Below, one piece after another: positions 11,161-23,290 of a DNA stretch of 64,000 bases. The stretch covers positions 24,542,946 to 24,606,945 of the forward strand of contig OX155965.1 of assembly GCA_944548615.1 (NCBI GenBank), in the 5' to 3' direction. This stretch comes from Micropterix aruncella (lineage: Eukaryota; Arthropoda; Insecta; Lepidoptera; Micropterigidae). The translations under genes were made by a program, and so were the position numbers. The first letter of the stretch is position 1. Each line of letters opens with the position of its first letter. The notes under the pieces are model-generated. The model saw only the letters and a list, made by a program, of their open reading frames with translations, made no database searches and was not told the origin of the DNA.

Positions 11161-11800
11161 AAAACACCGATAAATTAAAAATTATTTTTTTTTCCCTTTA
11201 TATAGGAAACATTTTTTGAGGAAAAGTGATCTGATATTTAACCAATATTAAAGGATATTTAAAAAAACCGCAAAAAAACATTTTAGCCCGATTCGATCAC
11301 TAAAATAAATAGGAAAAAATGTTTATTATATTTTTTTACGCATTTATTATGTAGGGCAACTTTTTTTATGTAAAACCGACCTGATATTTAATTAGATTTA
11401 AGAGATGTTAAGAAAACCACAAAAAAACATTTTAGCCTGTTTCGACCACTTCAATCCCGATTATTCCCTTCAAGACATGTCGAGGAAAAATCCAGCAGTT
11501 TATTTCTTGGCATTTATATAAGGAACCTTTTTTGAGTAAAAACCGATCTGATATATAGTCGGACTTAAGAGATATAAATAAAACCGCAAAAATTGTTAGC
11601 CTTTTTCGATCACTTCAATCCCGATTATTCCCTTCAAAAGATGTTTAGGGAAAAATCCTGAAAGTCATTTCTATGCATTTATATGGGGATTTTTTTGAGT
11701 AAAATCGATCTTACATTACATAGAGTAGTTGATAAATATTACAAAAAAACCGCAAAAAATCATCCCTTTTCCATCTCTTAGGAGTTGAATTTCAGAAAAT
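11160..11800 (+). repeat. Diverged tandem array, about 4 units of 150-170 bp
   Basis: Each unit contains a TTTATATAGG-like word, TTTTTTGAGTAAAA, a GATCTGATAT-like word, AACCGCAAAAAA and a TTCGATCACTT-like word. Units start near 11197, 11344, 11513 and 11678. They are non-coding and diverged, so the array is old. Confidence 0.65.
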
Positions 11801-11990
11801 CCGTCCTTACCTACCACCTAAATGAAAGCTCTGTGGAAAATTTCATATTTGTAGTTTCAACGGTTTCGGCTCGGCGATGATAAACCAGTCAGTCAGTCAC
11901 AAACTTCTTTTATGTATAGATTAATATTTTATTCTGATTTCATTTTATTTGCTGACATTTTATTTTCCCCGCCTAATTTTAAGTATGTAG

Positions 11991-12290
<300 letters not shown>

Positions 12291-12624
12291 ATGATGTTTT
12301 TATTTAAAATAAAATTAGTAAAAGCTACTTAAAAAGTAGCGAAGGAAATCCCAGCTTGTATTGGGAAATGCTTATGTTTGAATGAGATATACTTACGGAT
12401 GTGCACGACTTTCGACGGTGCAATGTAAGTTTAAAGGTCCTTTTGCAGTCGACTAACGATAGTCGACTGCAAAAGGACATTTAAACTTACATTGCACCGT
12501 CGAAAGTCGTGCACATCCGTAAGTATATCTCATTCAAACATAAGCATTTCCCAATACAAGCTGGGATTTCCTTCGCTACTTTTTAAGTAGCTTTTACTAA
12601 TTTTATTTTAAATAAAAACATCAT
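12291..12624. repeat. Near-perfect 334-bp palindrome
   Basis: Arms 12291-12454 and 12461-12624 (164 bp each) are inverted copies separated by AACGAT. I find one mismatch: GGTCC in the left arm against GGACA in the right, near 12438 and 12478. The spacing is indel-free. The centre contains AGTCGACT, itself self-complementary, on both sides of the loop. The left arm recurs once without its partner at 33101-33275. The palindrome lies between (AT)n arrays. No ORF is present; transcribed, it would form a very long hairpin. Confidence 0.9.
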
Positions 12625-12665
12625 CCTATAAACGGATTTCTTTACAAACCTTATCAAATATAACA

Positions 12666-13245
<580 letters not shown>

Positions 13246-13268
13246 TTACAAAAAACCAATCAAATATT

Positions 13269-13523
<255 letters not shown>

Positions 13524-13808
13524 GTGTTATTACTGCACGGGATTTTTTCTGTGGGTGAATCAGTACAATACTGTTGATGAACCTCCCTATATTAATTATT
13601 AAATAATTTATATAATTATTATAAGATTACATGACCTATGAATGAACTGTATTCCTAATCCTATGTACCTAAATAAAAATAAAAATAAAAAAAAAATTCA
13701 AAAAAAAAAAAGTTTTTTTCATTTATTTTTATTTTTTTTTTATTAAAAGTTGCTTATTTCGTTGTACTAATTCACCAACAGAAAAAAAGCCCGTGCAGTA
13801 ATAACACC
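13524..13808. mobile_element. MITE B, copy 1, with about 45-bp inverted ends
   Basis: GTGTTATTACTGCACGGG...GTGAATCAGTACAA on the left is inverted on the right as TTGTACTAATTCACC...CCCGTGCAGTAATAACAC. TA dinucleotides flank the ends, which suggests a Tc1/mariner-like non-autonomous element. Relatives lie at 52806-52995 (partial) and 57402-57717. The interior is an A/T-rich simple sequence. Confidence 0.75.
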
Positions 13809-14341
13809 CCGTATAAATAAAAATGTAAATGTTCGTTTGGTCTAAATCTTAAATCTCCGAAAGTTCTTCACCGATTGATCTGAAATTTCGGCACAGCGTT
13901 GCATTGGAATATTTGCCTATTTTTATATTTACCTATTGATCCTTAAAAAAAATTGAGCAACGCGTGTAAAGCTAGTTTGTAATATAATTTAGCATTTTTA
14001 TTCTTTTGTTCCTAAACGACTTAATGATTATTTAAATTTTTCAATATAAAAACATATATTGAACAATTACAAAGCATATAAGCCATTTATAAAATATAGT
14101 ATCGAGCAAGCATATACAAAATTATTTTTTTATGTTAGAACAGCTCCCGGCCAAGTTAGTAACAGAGCTACTAAACTATACGATGTATTCATTTCATTTT
14201 CTGCTATTGACTCAATGGTAAAGTTATTGTGTGCCTAGTATCTACCTAAGTTTTGAAATTGAATACTCACAAAATATATTGGCCTTGCTACAAAAATTAA
14301 ATTAATAAATAATATATGATAGGGCTTTCAATTAATAAGTC

Positions 14342-14955
14342 TGTAACGGACCTTAAGTCCACTACATACGATCAACAAATGCATCGATTTCTAGTTAAAT
14401 CCACAGACACAATTCAGCTATTATTTTGACTCGTGCAGCTATGAATCAGCACGATGAAACAATACTTTTACTCAGAATATTTCAAATTGCATCATTGCAC
14501 GGCCTATATAAACCGGCCAAAAAGCAACCAAATTATCAGTCCCCAATTGATCACCTTCTCCCAAGGTTGCGACGGCATATCTGATACCCCTCTACGCGAG
14601 GTCGCTCAACGGATCCGGCTCCTTAGTTTCCTTTCCTCATTTTCCTTGAGTCTCGAAGCATCAGTCTGTAATCCCACAGACTCGAGCCGTGCCCAGTACA
14701 AGATACTAGGAGCACACATACAATCCTCATCCACTCTCCTACATAACCGCCGTCGCGCAACCCTCGCGTCTCGATAAGTAATCCGGGCACTCGTTAATTC
14801 GGCAAGCGTTATAACTGGCAATATTCGATCAATTCAATCAATAAATATCATCTACTTCATCAAAACCGCCTTTAAATACGGAGATAACTCGTAAGTTTAC
14901 ACCACCACTTCACATCGAATAATTTGGAGTCTTGTGAGGGGGTCCCTCATATGTC
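14342..14955 (+). repeat. Interspersed repeat H, copy 1
   Basis: It is a highly similar inverted partner of 58972-59583. Both contain GTAACGGACCTTAAGTCCAC, AATATTTCAAATTGCATCAT, CCTATATAAACCGGCCAAAA-like text and end near GAGTCTTGTGAGGG followed by CCCTCA. The open frames in either copy are not preserved between them. The class is unknown. Confidence 0.8.
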
Positions 14956-15712
14956 CGTCAGACGTTGCCGTTCAAATTGTGTGAGAAAAACTCACCGTAC
15001 TATCTAACGGTTAAAATTGACTAGATTCTCTTACCAAAATACATATATATAAACTGGACTAATTTTTCTGTTAGGTATGTTTCCTTATCTTGCCAGGGTA
15101 GGAGATTTATAAGTATTATAAAACTCGGCAGTATTTCAAAACCATCACGCCGCTCCCTATTTCGCAAAACCCTGCTGTAAAACCATATCTGCGGAATGTG
15201 TGTCACCGGGTTGCGTTACAGCGGCTTGCACGGAAGTTTTCATCAAAGTGCCGTATTATTCATAACGAGTTATGACCGCGAAACTATTCCGTACTTTAAG
15301 CCTGAATATTTAAGTGGGCCCTAAAGTGTAATTTTCCGTAAAATTCGCTAATGCAAATCCGCCAAATTTTACTACGATATAATGACAGAGGTTTTTAAAT
15401 CGTATTATATATCTATGTAATAATATAAGTTTTGGAAATTACCTAAAAATGTCAATATTGCCATAATATTATAGAATGAGGTAAATAAAAAATGGCACTT
15501 TCTGTTTATTTATTTTTTTTAAATGTTATTAGTCGTAAACAATGCATAGCTTCGTAACCATAATAAACATAACAAAGGATAACTAACAAAAACAAAGACT
15601 AAATTTACAAATTTACTTGATAATGTATATATCCGCCATCAACTCGAAAAAAAATTTGGGCGTTTACAATACTTTACCTCCTCGTCGGTTGGTAGGCTGA
15701 TAAAGTAAAATT

Positions 15713-16390
15713 TTCGTTGGCTTCTTGCCTACAATACCTAGTAGGCGTAGTCTATATCTTTGGCTAAACGATTTTAACGCTCTCTTGGGGTGGCATTAAT
15801 TTCATAGCGGGTCAGTTTCCTATCGAGCACACGATAAATCACGAATTACGCTGCGGTTGGCGTCTCTCCAATTTTAAATGCCACCAATTCGCGAGATAAA
15901 GTGGCGACAAACGGCGAATTTGCAATCCCTTGGCACAATTTTAAAATTGGAATTGAAAAACGTATATTGCTCCGATTCCTTTCGGAACAAGCCACTAGGT
16001 GGCATAAGTACCTACATTTCACAAAAAAATGCCATTCATCTTTGCCCCCGTAACCCTTCATGTGTGTCTACCACCATGTGTATTTTTTCTTGGTATGTTT
16101 CAAGCCTTCTCCCTCGAATCCGTAAATTATTAAAAATATCCATTGGCTTCTTGCCTACAATAGTAGGCGACGAGAGTCTATATCTTTGGCTAAACGATTT
16201 TGGGGCTCTCTTGGGGTGGCATTAATTTCATAGCGGGTCAGTTTCCTATCGAGCACGCGATGAATCACGAATTACGCTGCGGTTGGCGTCTCTCCAATTT
16301 TAAGTGCCACCAAATCGCTAGATAAAGTGGCGAGAAACGGCGAATTTGCAATCCTTTGGCACAATTTAAAATTGGAATTAAAAAACGTAC
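15713..16390 (+). repeat. Two direct copies of a 250-bp segment, 430 bp apart
   Basis: 15713-15968 and 16143-16390 share TTGGCTTCTTGCCTACAATA, CTTTGGCTAAACGATTTT, TTCATAGCGGGTCAGTTTCC and AATTACGCTGCGGTTGGCG with few differences. They are separated by unrelated sequence, so this is either a segmental duplication or the two long repeats of one element. The open frames are not preserved. Confidence 0.8.
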
Positions 16391-16479
16391 ATCGGCTCCT
16401 GAAATTAATTGGAGAATATAACACAAAGTTATATATAGCCTTATAGTCCAAGCATTTTAGACGTAAACGTGTCGTTTCC

Positions 16480-17125
16480 AGAAAAAAAAAGCATTTTTCT
16501 CAACGGTTTTATATATATTTTTAGACGCTGAATACGATTTTTTAGACCTTGCCAGATGTGAGCTAACTTCAGAAATAGCAAAAAACCGCAAAACAAATGC
16601 ATTACATTTAGTTTTTCGCTTATAATTCACGAATAAAGCATTTTTTAATAACGACAACTTAGTACAAAATTAGATTAGACAAAATTTCCTACAATATTTA
16701 CAGACTTAATTCCTCCGATGTACCAAATCGCCCGCTAAAGCGCGCTCAAAAATGGTCATTTTATGCCACAAAGTCCATAGCGCGGCTCTATTGCACTTTT
16801 AAAATGCCATTTTCTGCGTTTTCTTTCGTTTTTCAAGGGACAAAAACCATTTTTGAGAGCGCTTTAGCAGCGGTTTGGTACATTGGAGAAATTAGGTAAG
16901 TAGATATGAATTGTAGGAAATTTTATCTACTCTAATTTTGTTTTCAATATATGTTATCAAAAATGCTCTATTCTTTAATTATAAGCGAAAACCAAATAAA
17001 ATGCATTTCTTGCGATTTTTCGCGATTTCTGAAGTTAGCTCACCTCTCGCGAGGTTGCAAAGTTGAAAATCGGATTCAGCGTCCAAAAATACATATAAAA
17101 CCGTTGAGAAAAATACTTCCAGATT
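16480..17125. repeat. Imperfect fold-back element, about 645 bp
   Basis: The left arm (16480-16760) and right arm (16845-17125) are inverted copies. Examples are TTTTTCTCAACGGTTTTATAT against ATATAAAACCGTTGAGAAAAA and GCTAACTTCAGAAAT against ATTTCTGAAGTTAGC. The arms differ at many sites and by small indels, so the fold-back is older than those at 12-13 kb. It is non-coding and probably a non-autonomous fold-back transposon. Confidence 0.75.
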
Positions 17126-17282
17126 ATTTTCCTGAGAAAACCCCCATATGCTTGTACTATTACGATTGATTATTATTTTGGTAATTTATTTATTTATTTA
17201 GGTAAAGTAACAGCATGTACTTATAATTAGAGATACAGAATTCTTCAAATGACGGGTAGGTTGTATTAGATTCGCCACCGTA

Positions 17283-17549
17283 GTGTTTTTCGTGAAACGT
17301 ACGGTTGTGGCTCCTACGCTTGCTTCAATCTGGAGAGCTGCCTTCATTTTCGGGAGCGTTCAGACGAGGTGGCTGTCTGTTCTTCGGCCTCCTATCTTGT
17401 CTGTTTACCCGCGTCCCGTGATTTCTGATATTGGTATATCTAGGAGGAGCCACAGCCGAAATATACGCCCTGCGGCAGGTATCTTAAAACGATCGCGTGC
17501 CGCTGCGCCGCCGCGGCACTTCAGTCGGTTTCCCTCGGTGCTCATGTAA
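17283..17549. other. GC-rich open stretch of unknown nature
   Basis: This segment is distinctly GC-richer than its flanks and is open in more than one frame, for example + strand 17283-17549. On the minus strand a frame giving EASVGATTVRFTKNTT is also open. I recognise no domain. It may be a decayed retroelement coding fragment; I do not claim a gene. Confidence 0.25.
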
Positions 17550-17579
17550 TAATTTCTTTCTTGAAATACTTGTGGGTTC

Positions 17580-17815
17580 TGTGTTAATCCGTATAGATAC
17601 ATATATACATTTCCGAGATGTACTCTATCAGACTTTTTATTTGATATTTATTTATTTGGATAATTATTTATTTCACATTAAAGCACTTTAGGTACCCAAT
17701 AATACTTGGGATGGCATAAAGATTCTAACAATACTACACACTTTTAAATCGGTTGAAGCGATTAGAAGTTAAGGAGGAATGAAGACATAGAAAACATACA
17801 TACGTGAATCCTTAT
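17580..17815 (+). repeat. Interspersed repeat F, copy 1
   Basis: It shares ATGATTCTAACAATA-like text, CACACACTTTTAAATCGGTT and AGAAGTTA...GGAAAACATACATA with copies at 35630-35900, 36200-36900, 49965-50330 and, inverted, 34130-34470. It is non-coding. Confidence 0.65.
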
Positions 17816-19100
17816 TACTTCTTTTTTTAAGCAGTCGTGTAAACAATAGCCTTTTACTGCTTTGTGTGTGCTTAAATATATAATATTACAACTATTTTTA
17901 ACACGCTTTTATTAGGCCGACCTGTATGTAACTATGTAATGGAATCTAAGGTAACTAATTTAACCATCTTCCAAGGATCGTAGCGTCATGAAAATTGGCA
18001 GCTCTATGTAGTTCTGATGACAATACAATAATATGGTACTGTCGAACTGATCTGATGACGTAGTCGGAAGATATAAACTGGAACTTCATGATGGAACATC
18101 GTATCATAGCTGTGTTTGGACTTGTTAGAAAAGTCTTGGAATGAATTTTGACCTCGATTAGGTTTCAAGGTCTAATGAGGAAGCCGGAAGATAGGCATTT
18201 TTTAGTTTTTACGTGCATTTATACAAGCGTGTTTTTAGTATTTCTTTTAAACTATTAATTTATTATGTTATAATCATGTTATGCACAAACTATCATGAAT
18301 TTCATTAATTGTTTTCGCTAGTAGTTTAGTAGTTTAATTTTTAGAAAAGATTTTCATCGACACTTACTGTTTCGAATGGGGTACCAGACAGCACTCATTA
18401 TCTTTTTATCTCGTTAATTGGCCATTAGATCTTCGGAAACAATCAGAACGGAACCAATGACTGTTGACTGTCGGATATAGAGACAACAAACAATATTATT
18501 TGGGGATGATGAGGAGTCTGTGGGAAAACGTTCACCCGAAAAGTCCAGTTTTATGGTATAACTATTCTTGTATACTGCACTTCAAAATTCGTGATTCTCC
18601 GAGTGTACTATCAACTGCCTACTACTACATTAGGACACCCATCTAAGCCTTTTATTTATGTAGACAATAGACATATTGTTTTCAGGCAGGACGCTTAACT
18701 AAAGTCTCTTTAAAATGTTAAAATGTCAACGTTTCCGATCTATGAAGGAAACAATGCTGAAACGAAGTGAAAAAATGAAAGTCATTCGTTAAAGGAAACT
18801 CTCATTTTGAAAGCTTCCCGTGTTTCAGTAGTTTCATCGGCAGTTAGTAATGCCTTTCGATGTATTTTGTATTGAGGAGAACGAATGTTATTGTTATTCT
18901 GCTTTAACTCGATGTCCTACTTTCTGTATTTAGATTATTGATTTTATCGAGGATTGCGTGTCGACAGTGGAAAGGATAAAATATCATGAACACAACGAAA
19001 CTCAAAATTGAGTTAAATATATCATGATCGTTTTTTCAACCTAGAGTAATCGTTGAGACTTGGAGACGAATACAGTCCACTGTATATTTAAGCCGACAAG
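17816..19100. other. AT-rich intronic or intergenic DNA
   Basis: I see no ORF of note, no inverted ends and no RNA-gene signature in this stretch. Confidence 0.5.
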
Positions 19101-19107
19101 CCCGTCA

Positions 19108-19180
19108 GAAACCATGGACTTACTGCGAGGCCCTGGGAAGAGAAACCAGCGGGCCGATCTCGCTCCCTGACTACTTAATT
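19108..19180 (-). repeat. Fragment of GC-rich repeat A
   Basis: The phrase GAAACCAGCGGGCCGATCTC followed by CTGACTACTTA parallels the 44.6-kb copy (AACCAGCGGGCAGCCTCTCC, GAACTAC). It is a short decayed fragment. Confidence 0.5.
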
Positions 19181-20229
19181 TATCTATTAATCTATTAGTC
19201 TATCTGAACTTAGAGTGCGTAATTATTACCAATTGAAATCTGTATACCAAATTTAAAATTGACATCTTAATGTAAATAATATTAAAATAATAAAAACTGT
19301 GACTTACAAATCGTTTGTTATAATATTATTATTTTAAATAGGCGTGTATACAGCGCCATCTACAGCGCGCCGCCATACTATTATCCAACGAAAGCCGTCA
19401 TTTACAACATAACAGCCAAATATTAATCAATTTTTGAACTATGAATGTTATCTCCCTTTAACCACTGGAATGCTAAATCCACCGATCGGTGGTTTTGCTG
19501 TTGTGAAGATACGCGGCCGGACGATCTCCGTATTTATGCAATTATGCATTTATATGCGGTATGAGTAGCCTTCATTCAATAAGCCCCCGTTGTACATTAG
19601 TATGCGTGCACTAACTTTCCCTACAAAAAAAATCGAGGGTCGAAAACATGCCGTCGTGTTTTTTCCCACGGCTGGGTCTCTAAGGGTTAATAATGCTTTT
19701 GTTTCGCGCTCTTGCACCGAGAATTTCGATATTTCTGTAAATTTTCGAGTTGTATCCACTAATAAATCTATTAACAACAACTAAATTCCAATATAGAACC
19801 ACCAATGTACATTCGGTGGCCTTCAATCGGAAAAGAAGTGTAAAGAGTCACAGATCGGAATTTAAATCCAAATCCCGTGGTAATAGATAGGCAAAAGGCG
19901 TCGCGTCGCCGGAGAAAAACGTCTGGACGGAGGCATGAAAAACAACGTTTCAGTTTGCACGCCTTTCAGTGACTCCGTAACGCCGTTGGACACGCGACAC
20001 CGCTGCTTCCCCTTGCCGTTATATTCTTTGTCGCAACTACCGATCTGACATATTGCATTGTCGAGGGTGGGTTACTCGTCAAATACTCGAACGTTTGCTG
20101 AAGATTTGCATACCATTAATCTTACCATTCATCTTACCATTCGTCTACGTAAAAGTATGACTACGTTAGTTGACTGGAAGATATTGTTAAGTAGCAATAA
20201 GTCCGCCATTGTACCTTCTTTTAATTGTG

Positions 20230-20440
20230 CAATAAAGAGTTTTTCATTCATTCATTCATTCACTACGTGTCCGAATTCAGGACTAAAATGAAGTGGTCAC
20301 TCATATGCCAAAGGAGAAATGTTCAGACTCTTTTGCTCCTTTTACAAGTTTTTCATCATTTTCCTTGCCCTATCTTCTATACCTCTAAGAGCAATTATCA
20401 CATAGACAACAAAAACCCGACTGCTCAAAAAAGTTAGGCA
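20230..20440 (+). pseudogene. LINE RT C-terminal fragment
   Basis: The + frame reads VSEFRTKMKWSLICQRRNVQ then TLLLLLQVFHHF. It resembles the HVSDYRAQLKWLPIRQRRNV segment of the 29-kb LINE copy. It is preceded by an (ATTC)n run at 20246-20262 and is a short relic of a polymerase C-terminus. Confidence 0.6.
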
Positions 20441-20454
20441 GTTAATGGTTCCTG

Positions 20455-21085
20455 ATGCAGCTTGGGCCATATTACCTGCTTATTTACCCTGGCTCTGCTT
20501 CACTCATAGTTCAGTTCCTATCCGGTAGCCTCCTCGAAGAGGATCGGACCTGGAAAGGACTCTGGATCGTGGATAGATGGGTCAGATCCTCTAGAGCGCT
20601 CCTGGACGGTTTGCCATTGCGCAGCGTCAGCCAATCGACTGTGCACTCCGGCGACTAACGGGGGTCTGGAAATAGCCTCATAAGTTTCTTAAGAAGCGGA
20701 GATATTGTTAGCCTAATGTCAGCTACTCTTGAAAAGACCCGTTGACCACCAAATGTCGTGTGAAAGACGGGTAAAGGGCCCACGGTCCGCGTTATATTCG
20801 AACTGAATAACTGCTAACACCAGGTAGAGGACGCGCAATCGACTTCGTACTTGCGATCAGACTGGAGGACTGAAAATCCGGTTAAATCTGGGAGTAAGGG
20901 CGTGAAGCTGCTCGCTGGGTTTACTTCTCAGTGCCTCACGGGCGTTGAACTCTCGGGGGTATGATGGCATAGTTAGACGGTGGATGTGTTTATGATCATT
21001 ATACCTTTCTGTGGTAGCGGGTTCCTTGGGTAGAAGGTGCCTTTGGCTCTCAGTTTTGTCAAAAAGTTGTCTAACACTTTTCACT
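20455..21085 (+). repeat. GC-rich repeat A, copy 2
   Basis: It carries GGACGGTTTGCCATTGCGCA, CAATCGACTGTGCACTC, GAGTAAGGGCGTGAAG and AGACGGTGGATGTG in the same order as 4384-5040. It is more diverged. Frames within it are not conserved. Confidence 0.65.
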
Positions 21086-21129
21086 GAATTTAGAAACATT
21101 CACTTGTGAGATCAATGTAAGTTTTAAAA

Positions 21130-21790
21130 AAGAAACACAGCATCTGCAAAATATCTTCCTCGGGTATGTTTTTAACTTGGGAAAGTTCGACCACGTTAGC
21201 TGCTTTCGTGAGCAACTTTATTGGCTTCCTATTCGCGATCGAAGACATTTGAATACTTCGCCGCTACTCTACAACATACTCAATAACCCCACTTCGCCCT
21301 CCTATCTCAAGGAGAAATTCCACCGTTTATTAGGCCATGGGCTTCCACTCTGATCAAGCCGGCATAACATACTCGTCATTCCGTTACATCATTATTCTGT
21401 TTACACGCACTCCTTTACGGTCCATTCTGATTGTTTACGGAATCAGCTCCCTCACTCTATTAGGCATGCACCTTCGTTGCTGACTTTCAAAAAGTTGTTG
21501 AAGAAACATTTATTTTCACACAGCCACTAAACAAACACCTCATCTTTTCCTCTCCTTTACCCCTTCCTGGGCAAAGTTGCTTTAGTTATTGACTTATTTG
21601 TATAAGTTTATTTTAAATTCAACTTTATTACTACTGTGTGTATTTGTGAGTCCGCCATTTGTGCATAAAGTGTATTTTCTTATAAAACCAGTATAATATT
21701 CATAAAGTAATGTTTTTATAGCACGAGAAAATTATTCTATTGTATTCTTTATTCTACTCTTCTCTCCTAACTCCCTGCATGTATATTATT
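21130..21790 (+). pseudogene. LINE C-terminus and 3' UTR, decayed
   Basis: With stops and shifts, the + strand reads LPIRDRRHLNTL, HNILVIPLHHYSVYTHSFTV and LRNQLPHSIRHAPSLLTFKK. These are recognisable as the C-terminal region of a CR1/Jockey-group LINE polymerase. The 3' UTR phrase GAGTCCGCCATTTGTGCATA recurs inverted at 60060-60090. The remnant ends in an ATTCTATTG/ATTCT repeat. It lies just upstream of the splice acceptor at 21862. Confidence 0.7.
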
Positions 21791-21862
21791 GGACAAATCT
21801 TGTATCTCTTTTACCCGCAAATCAATATTATGATAATGAATTACTTTTCTCCTTTGTTTCAG

Positions 21863-22404
21863 ATGAATTAAAAAGAAATTCAATAGCAATGGTTTCAAAC
21901 AGTATTAGCCATAGATATTAAAAAGTAATCAAAATGGAAAAATCTATCACTCTAAAAACAAATCACATAGAACTCCACTATTTTATTTATCGAAAGCAGC
22001 AGATATTCAGCAATGATCGGTTCACAGTGCTCAATAGACTCGCAGAATTCGCAAACACCTAAAGCCATATCGTAGTTATAATTAAAATAATAGCTTCTGT
22101 ATATTTAGAGAAAATAATGATCTCAGTATCTTTAGTTCCGAGTTTAATGAAACGTTGGAAAACTCGATAGGCAGCCAAAATGGGCGAATTCCAACAGTTT
22201 GACATAACGATAGAGCCGATTTTGACCGGGGATTTTAACGATTCGGAAGTTTACGACGATTTGGTGGATTTGGAAACGCTGGATCTGTACTCGGACTATC
22301 CGGAAGGACTGCTGACCTTCGCATCGGTGTGCTGCGTAGCCTTCATGCTGCTTGGGATACCGGGGAACCTCATCACCATCATCGCTCTGGCGAGATGCAA
22401 AAAG
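21863..22404 (+). other. GPCR exon 2: 5' UTR plus first coding segment
   Basis: The acceptor TTACTTTTCTCCTTTGTTTC|AG has a long pyrimidine tract. The donor is AAG|GTAGGA with GT at 22405. The first 317 nt are AT-rich leader containing a minimal ATG-AAT-TAA right at the exon start. An in-frame TAG lies 12 nt before the coding ATG, so the protein cannot begin upstream within this exon. Confidence 0.65.
22180..22404 (+). CDS. First coding exon of a Tre1/moody-like rhodopsin-family GPCR (75 residues, partial)
   Basis: The ATG lies in a strong context (CCAAAATGG). Residues 1-43 are an acidic extracellular N-terminus with an N-glycosylation sequon at Asn20 (NDS) and tyrosines 25, 37 and 40 next to Asp/Glu. 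There is no signal peptide. Residues 44-71 form TM1, with the class A GN signature in LLGIPGNLITIIALAR (Asn63 is the conserved 1.50 position). The exon ends in CKK at the first intracellular loop, phase 0, before GTAGGA. VCCVAFMLLGIPGNLITIIA is characteristic of the insect Trapped-in-endoderm-1/moody group. In Drosophila, Tre1 directs germ-cell migration and neuroblast polarity, and moody acts in blood-brain-barrier glia. Which paralogue this is cannot be settled from 75 residues; I lean to Tre1. Later exons were not found in the window. Codon use and GC content stand out from the surrounding repeats. Confidence 0.82.
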
Positions 22405-22513
22405 GTAGGATTTTTTATGTAATTTGGGTACATTCAAGTTTATTTTTCTCCAGGTGAAGGGGGTTGACAGTCTGGACAGATTATCCAGAAGTGGTAATAA
22501 TATACATCACAAT

Positions 22514-22748
22514 TAGGCGCGAGCCATACATAACGGACGTAAGACTTGGACACGTCTCGGACGCGGAGTACGTTTAAAGAACTTACATACAAAATGTATA
22601 GAAAAGATGCGACGCAAAACATACAGAATGGACGGGGCGCAGACACGACTCTTTTTCGTCTGCGCCCTACGGTAAAAATACACACACACAAGAGACGGGA
22701 CTCGGACGTGACAGACGGTGCCATGCACCAGGCAGGTGCGAGCGCGCG
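22514..22748. repeat. Imperfect fold-back of about 235 bp in the intron after the GPCR exon
   Basis: The left side GAGCCATACATAACGGACGT and the right side read inverted (GCATGGCACCGTCTGTCACG) pair imperfectly. A tight central hairpin GGGCGCAGAC...GTCTGCGCCC spans about 22637-22667. The block is GC-rich and non-coding. It may be a MITE; a structured intronic RNA is an alternative I cannot test here. Confidence 0.5.
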
Positions 22749-22984
22749 CGAAAAAAATCTTTTAAATTTCAAAAGTAGTTGTAGCTCACTTTAATTCGCA
22801 TGGCTTGTTCTAAAATTTTGATCCGGCAACATCGGCAATTCTTACGGACTTTGACAGCGGGTGGTTGAATATGCGAAGCTGGCTACGAGATCGCGTCAGT
22901 TAGTCGTAAATTTTGCAATTTATCCTCCTCACACCTGGCGTCATCTGTAGGTGACATAGCTAACAGTTTCGTGCAGATTGGGTC

Positions 22985-23290
22985 ATGATCCATTGTGTTT
23001 TTAGATCGATCCAACTCACGATTCAACTCCTATTCAGAAGCCTCCTCGTCTGGAAGACTACCCCGGGTAGGACTCTCGTGTCTCAGCCCTAACGGCTGGT
23101 GGATCTCTGGTGGCTCTCGGAGCTACTGAACGGTTTGCGCACCGTTCGGCGACGCCAATCGGTTGTGCACTCTGATTAATGGCTGATGGAGTCTGGAGAC
23201 TATGGAAATATACTGTCTCCTAAGCAGCGGGTGTGGATCCACTCTTGAAATGCAACCACTCTTGAAATGACCAATGACATTAATTAAAAG
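22985..23290 (+). repeat. GC-rich repeat A, copy 3 (5' part)
   Basis: It shares GGTTTGCGCACCGTTCGGCG, CCAATCGGTTGTGCACTC and CTCCTAAGCAGCGGGTGTGG with the other copies. It stops after CTCTTGAAATGACC, so it is truncated relative to 4384-5040. It matches the 44.6-kb copy best. Confidence 0.7.

Noticed and set aside
14454..14777. 107-codon frame and its relatives at 59089-59471
   Set aside because: It is inside repeat H; the two copies keep different frames.
19880..20010. Second promoter with two TCAGT initiators
   Set aside because: Neither initiator has a DPE match at +28, and no splice donor follows.
22440..22794. Frames of 71-110 codons just after the GPCR exon
   Set aside because: They overlap the imperfect fold-back and have no domain; they are most likely intronic.
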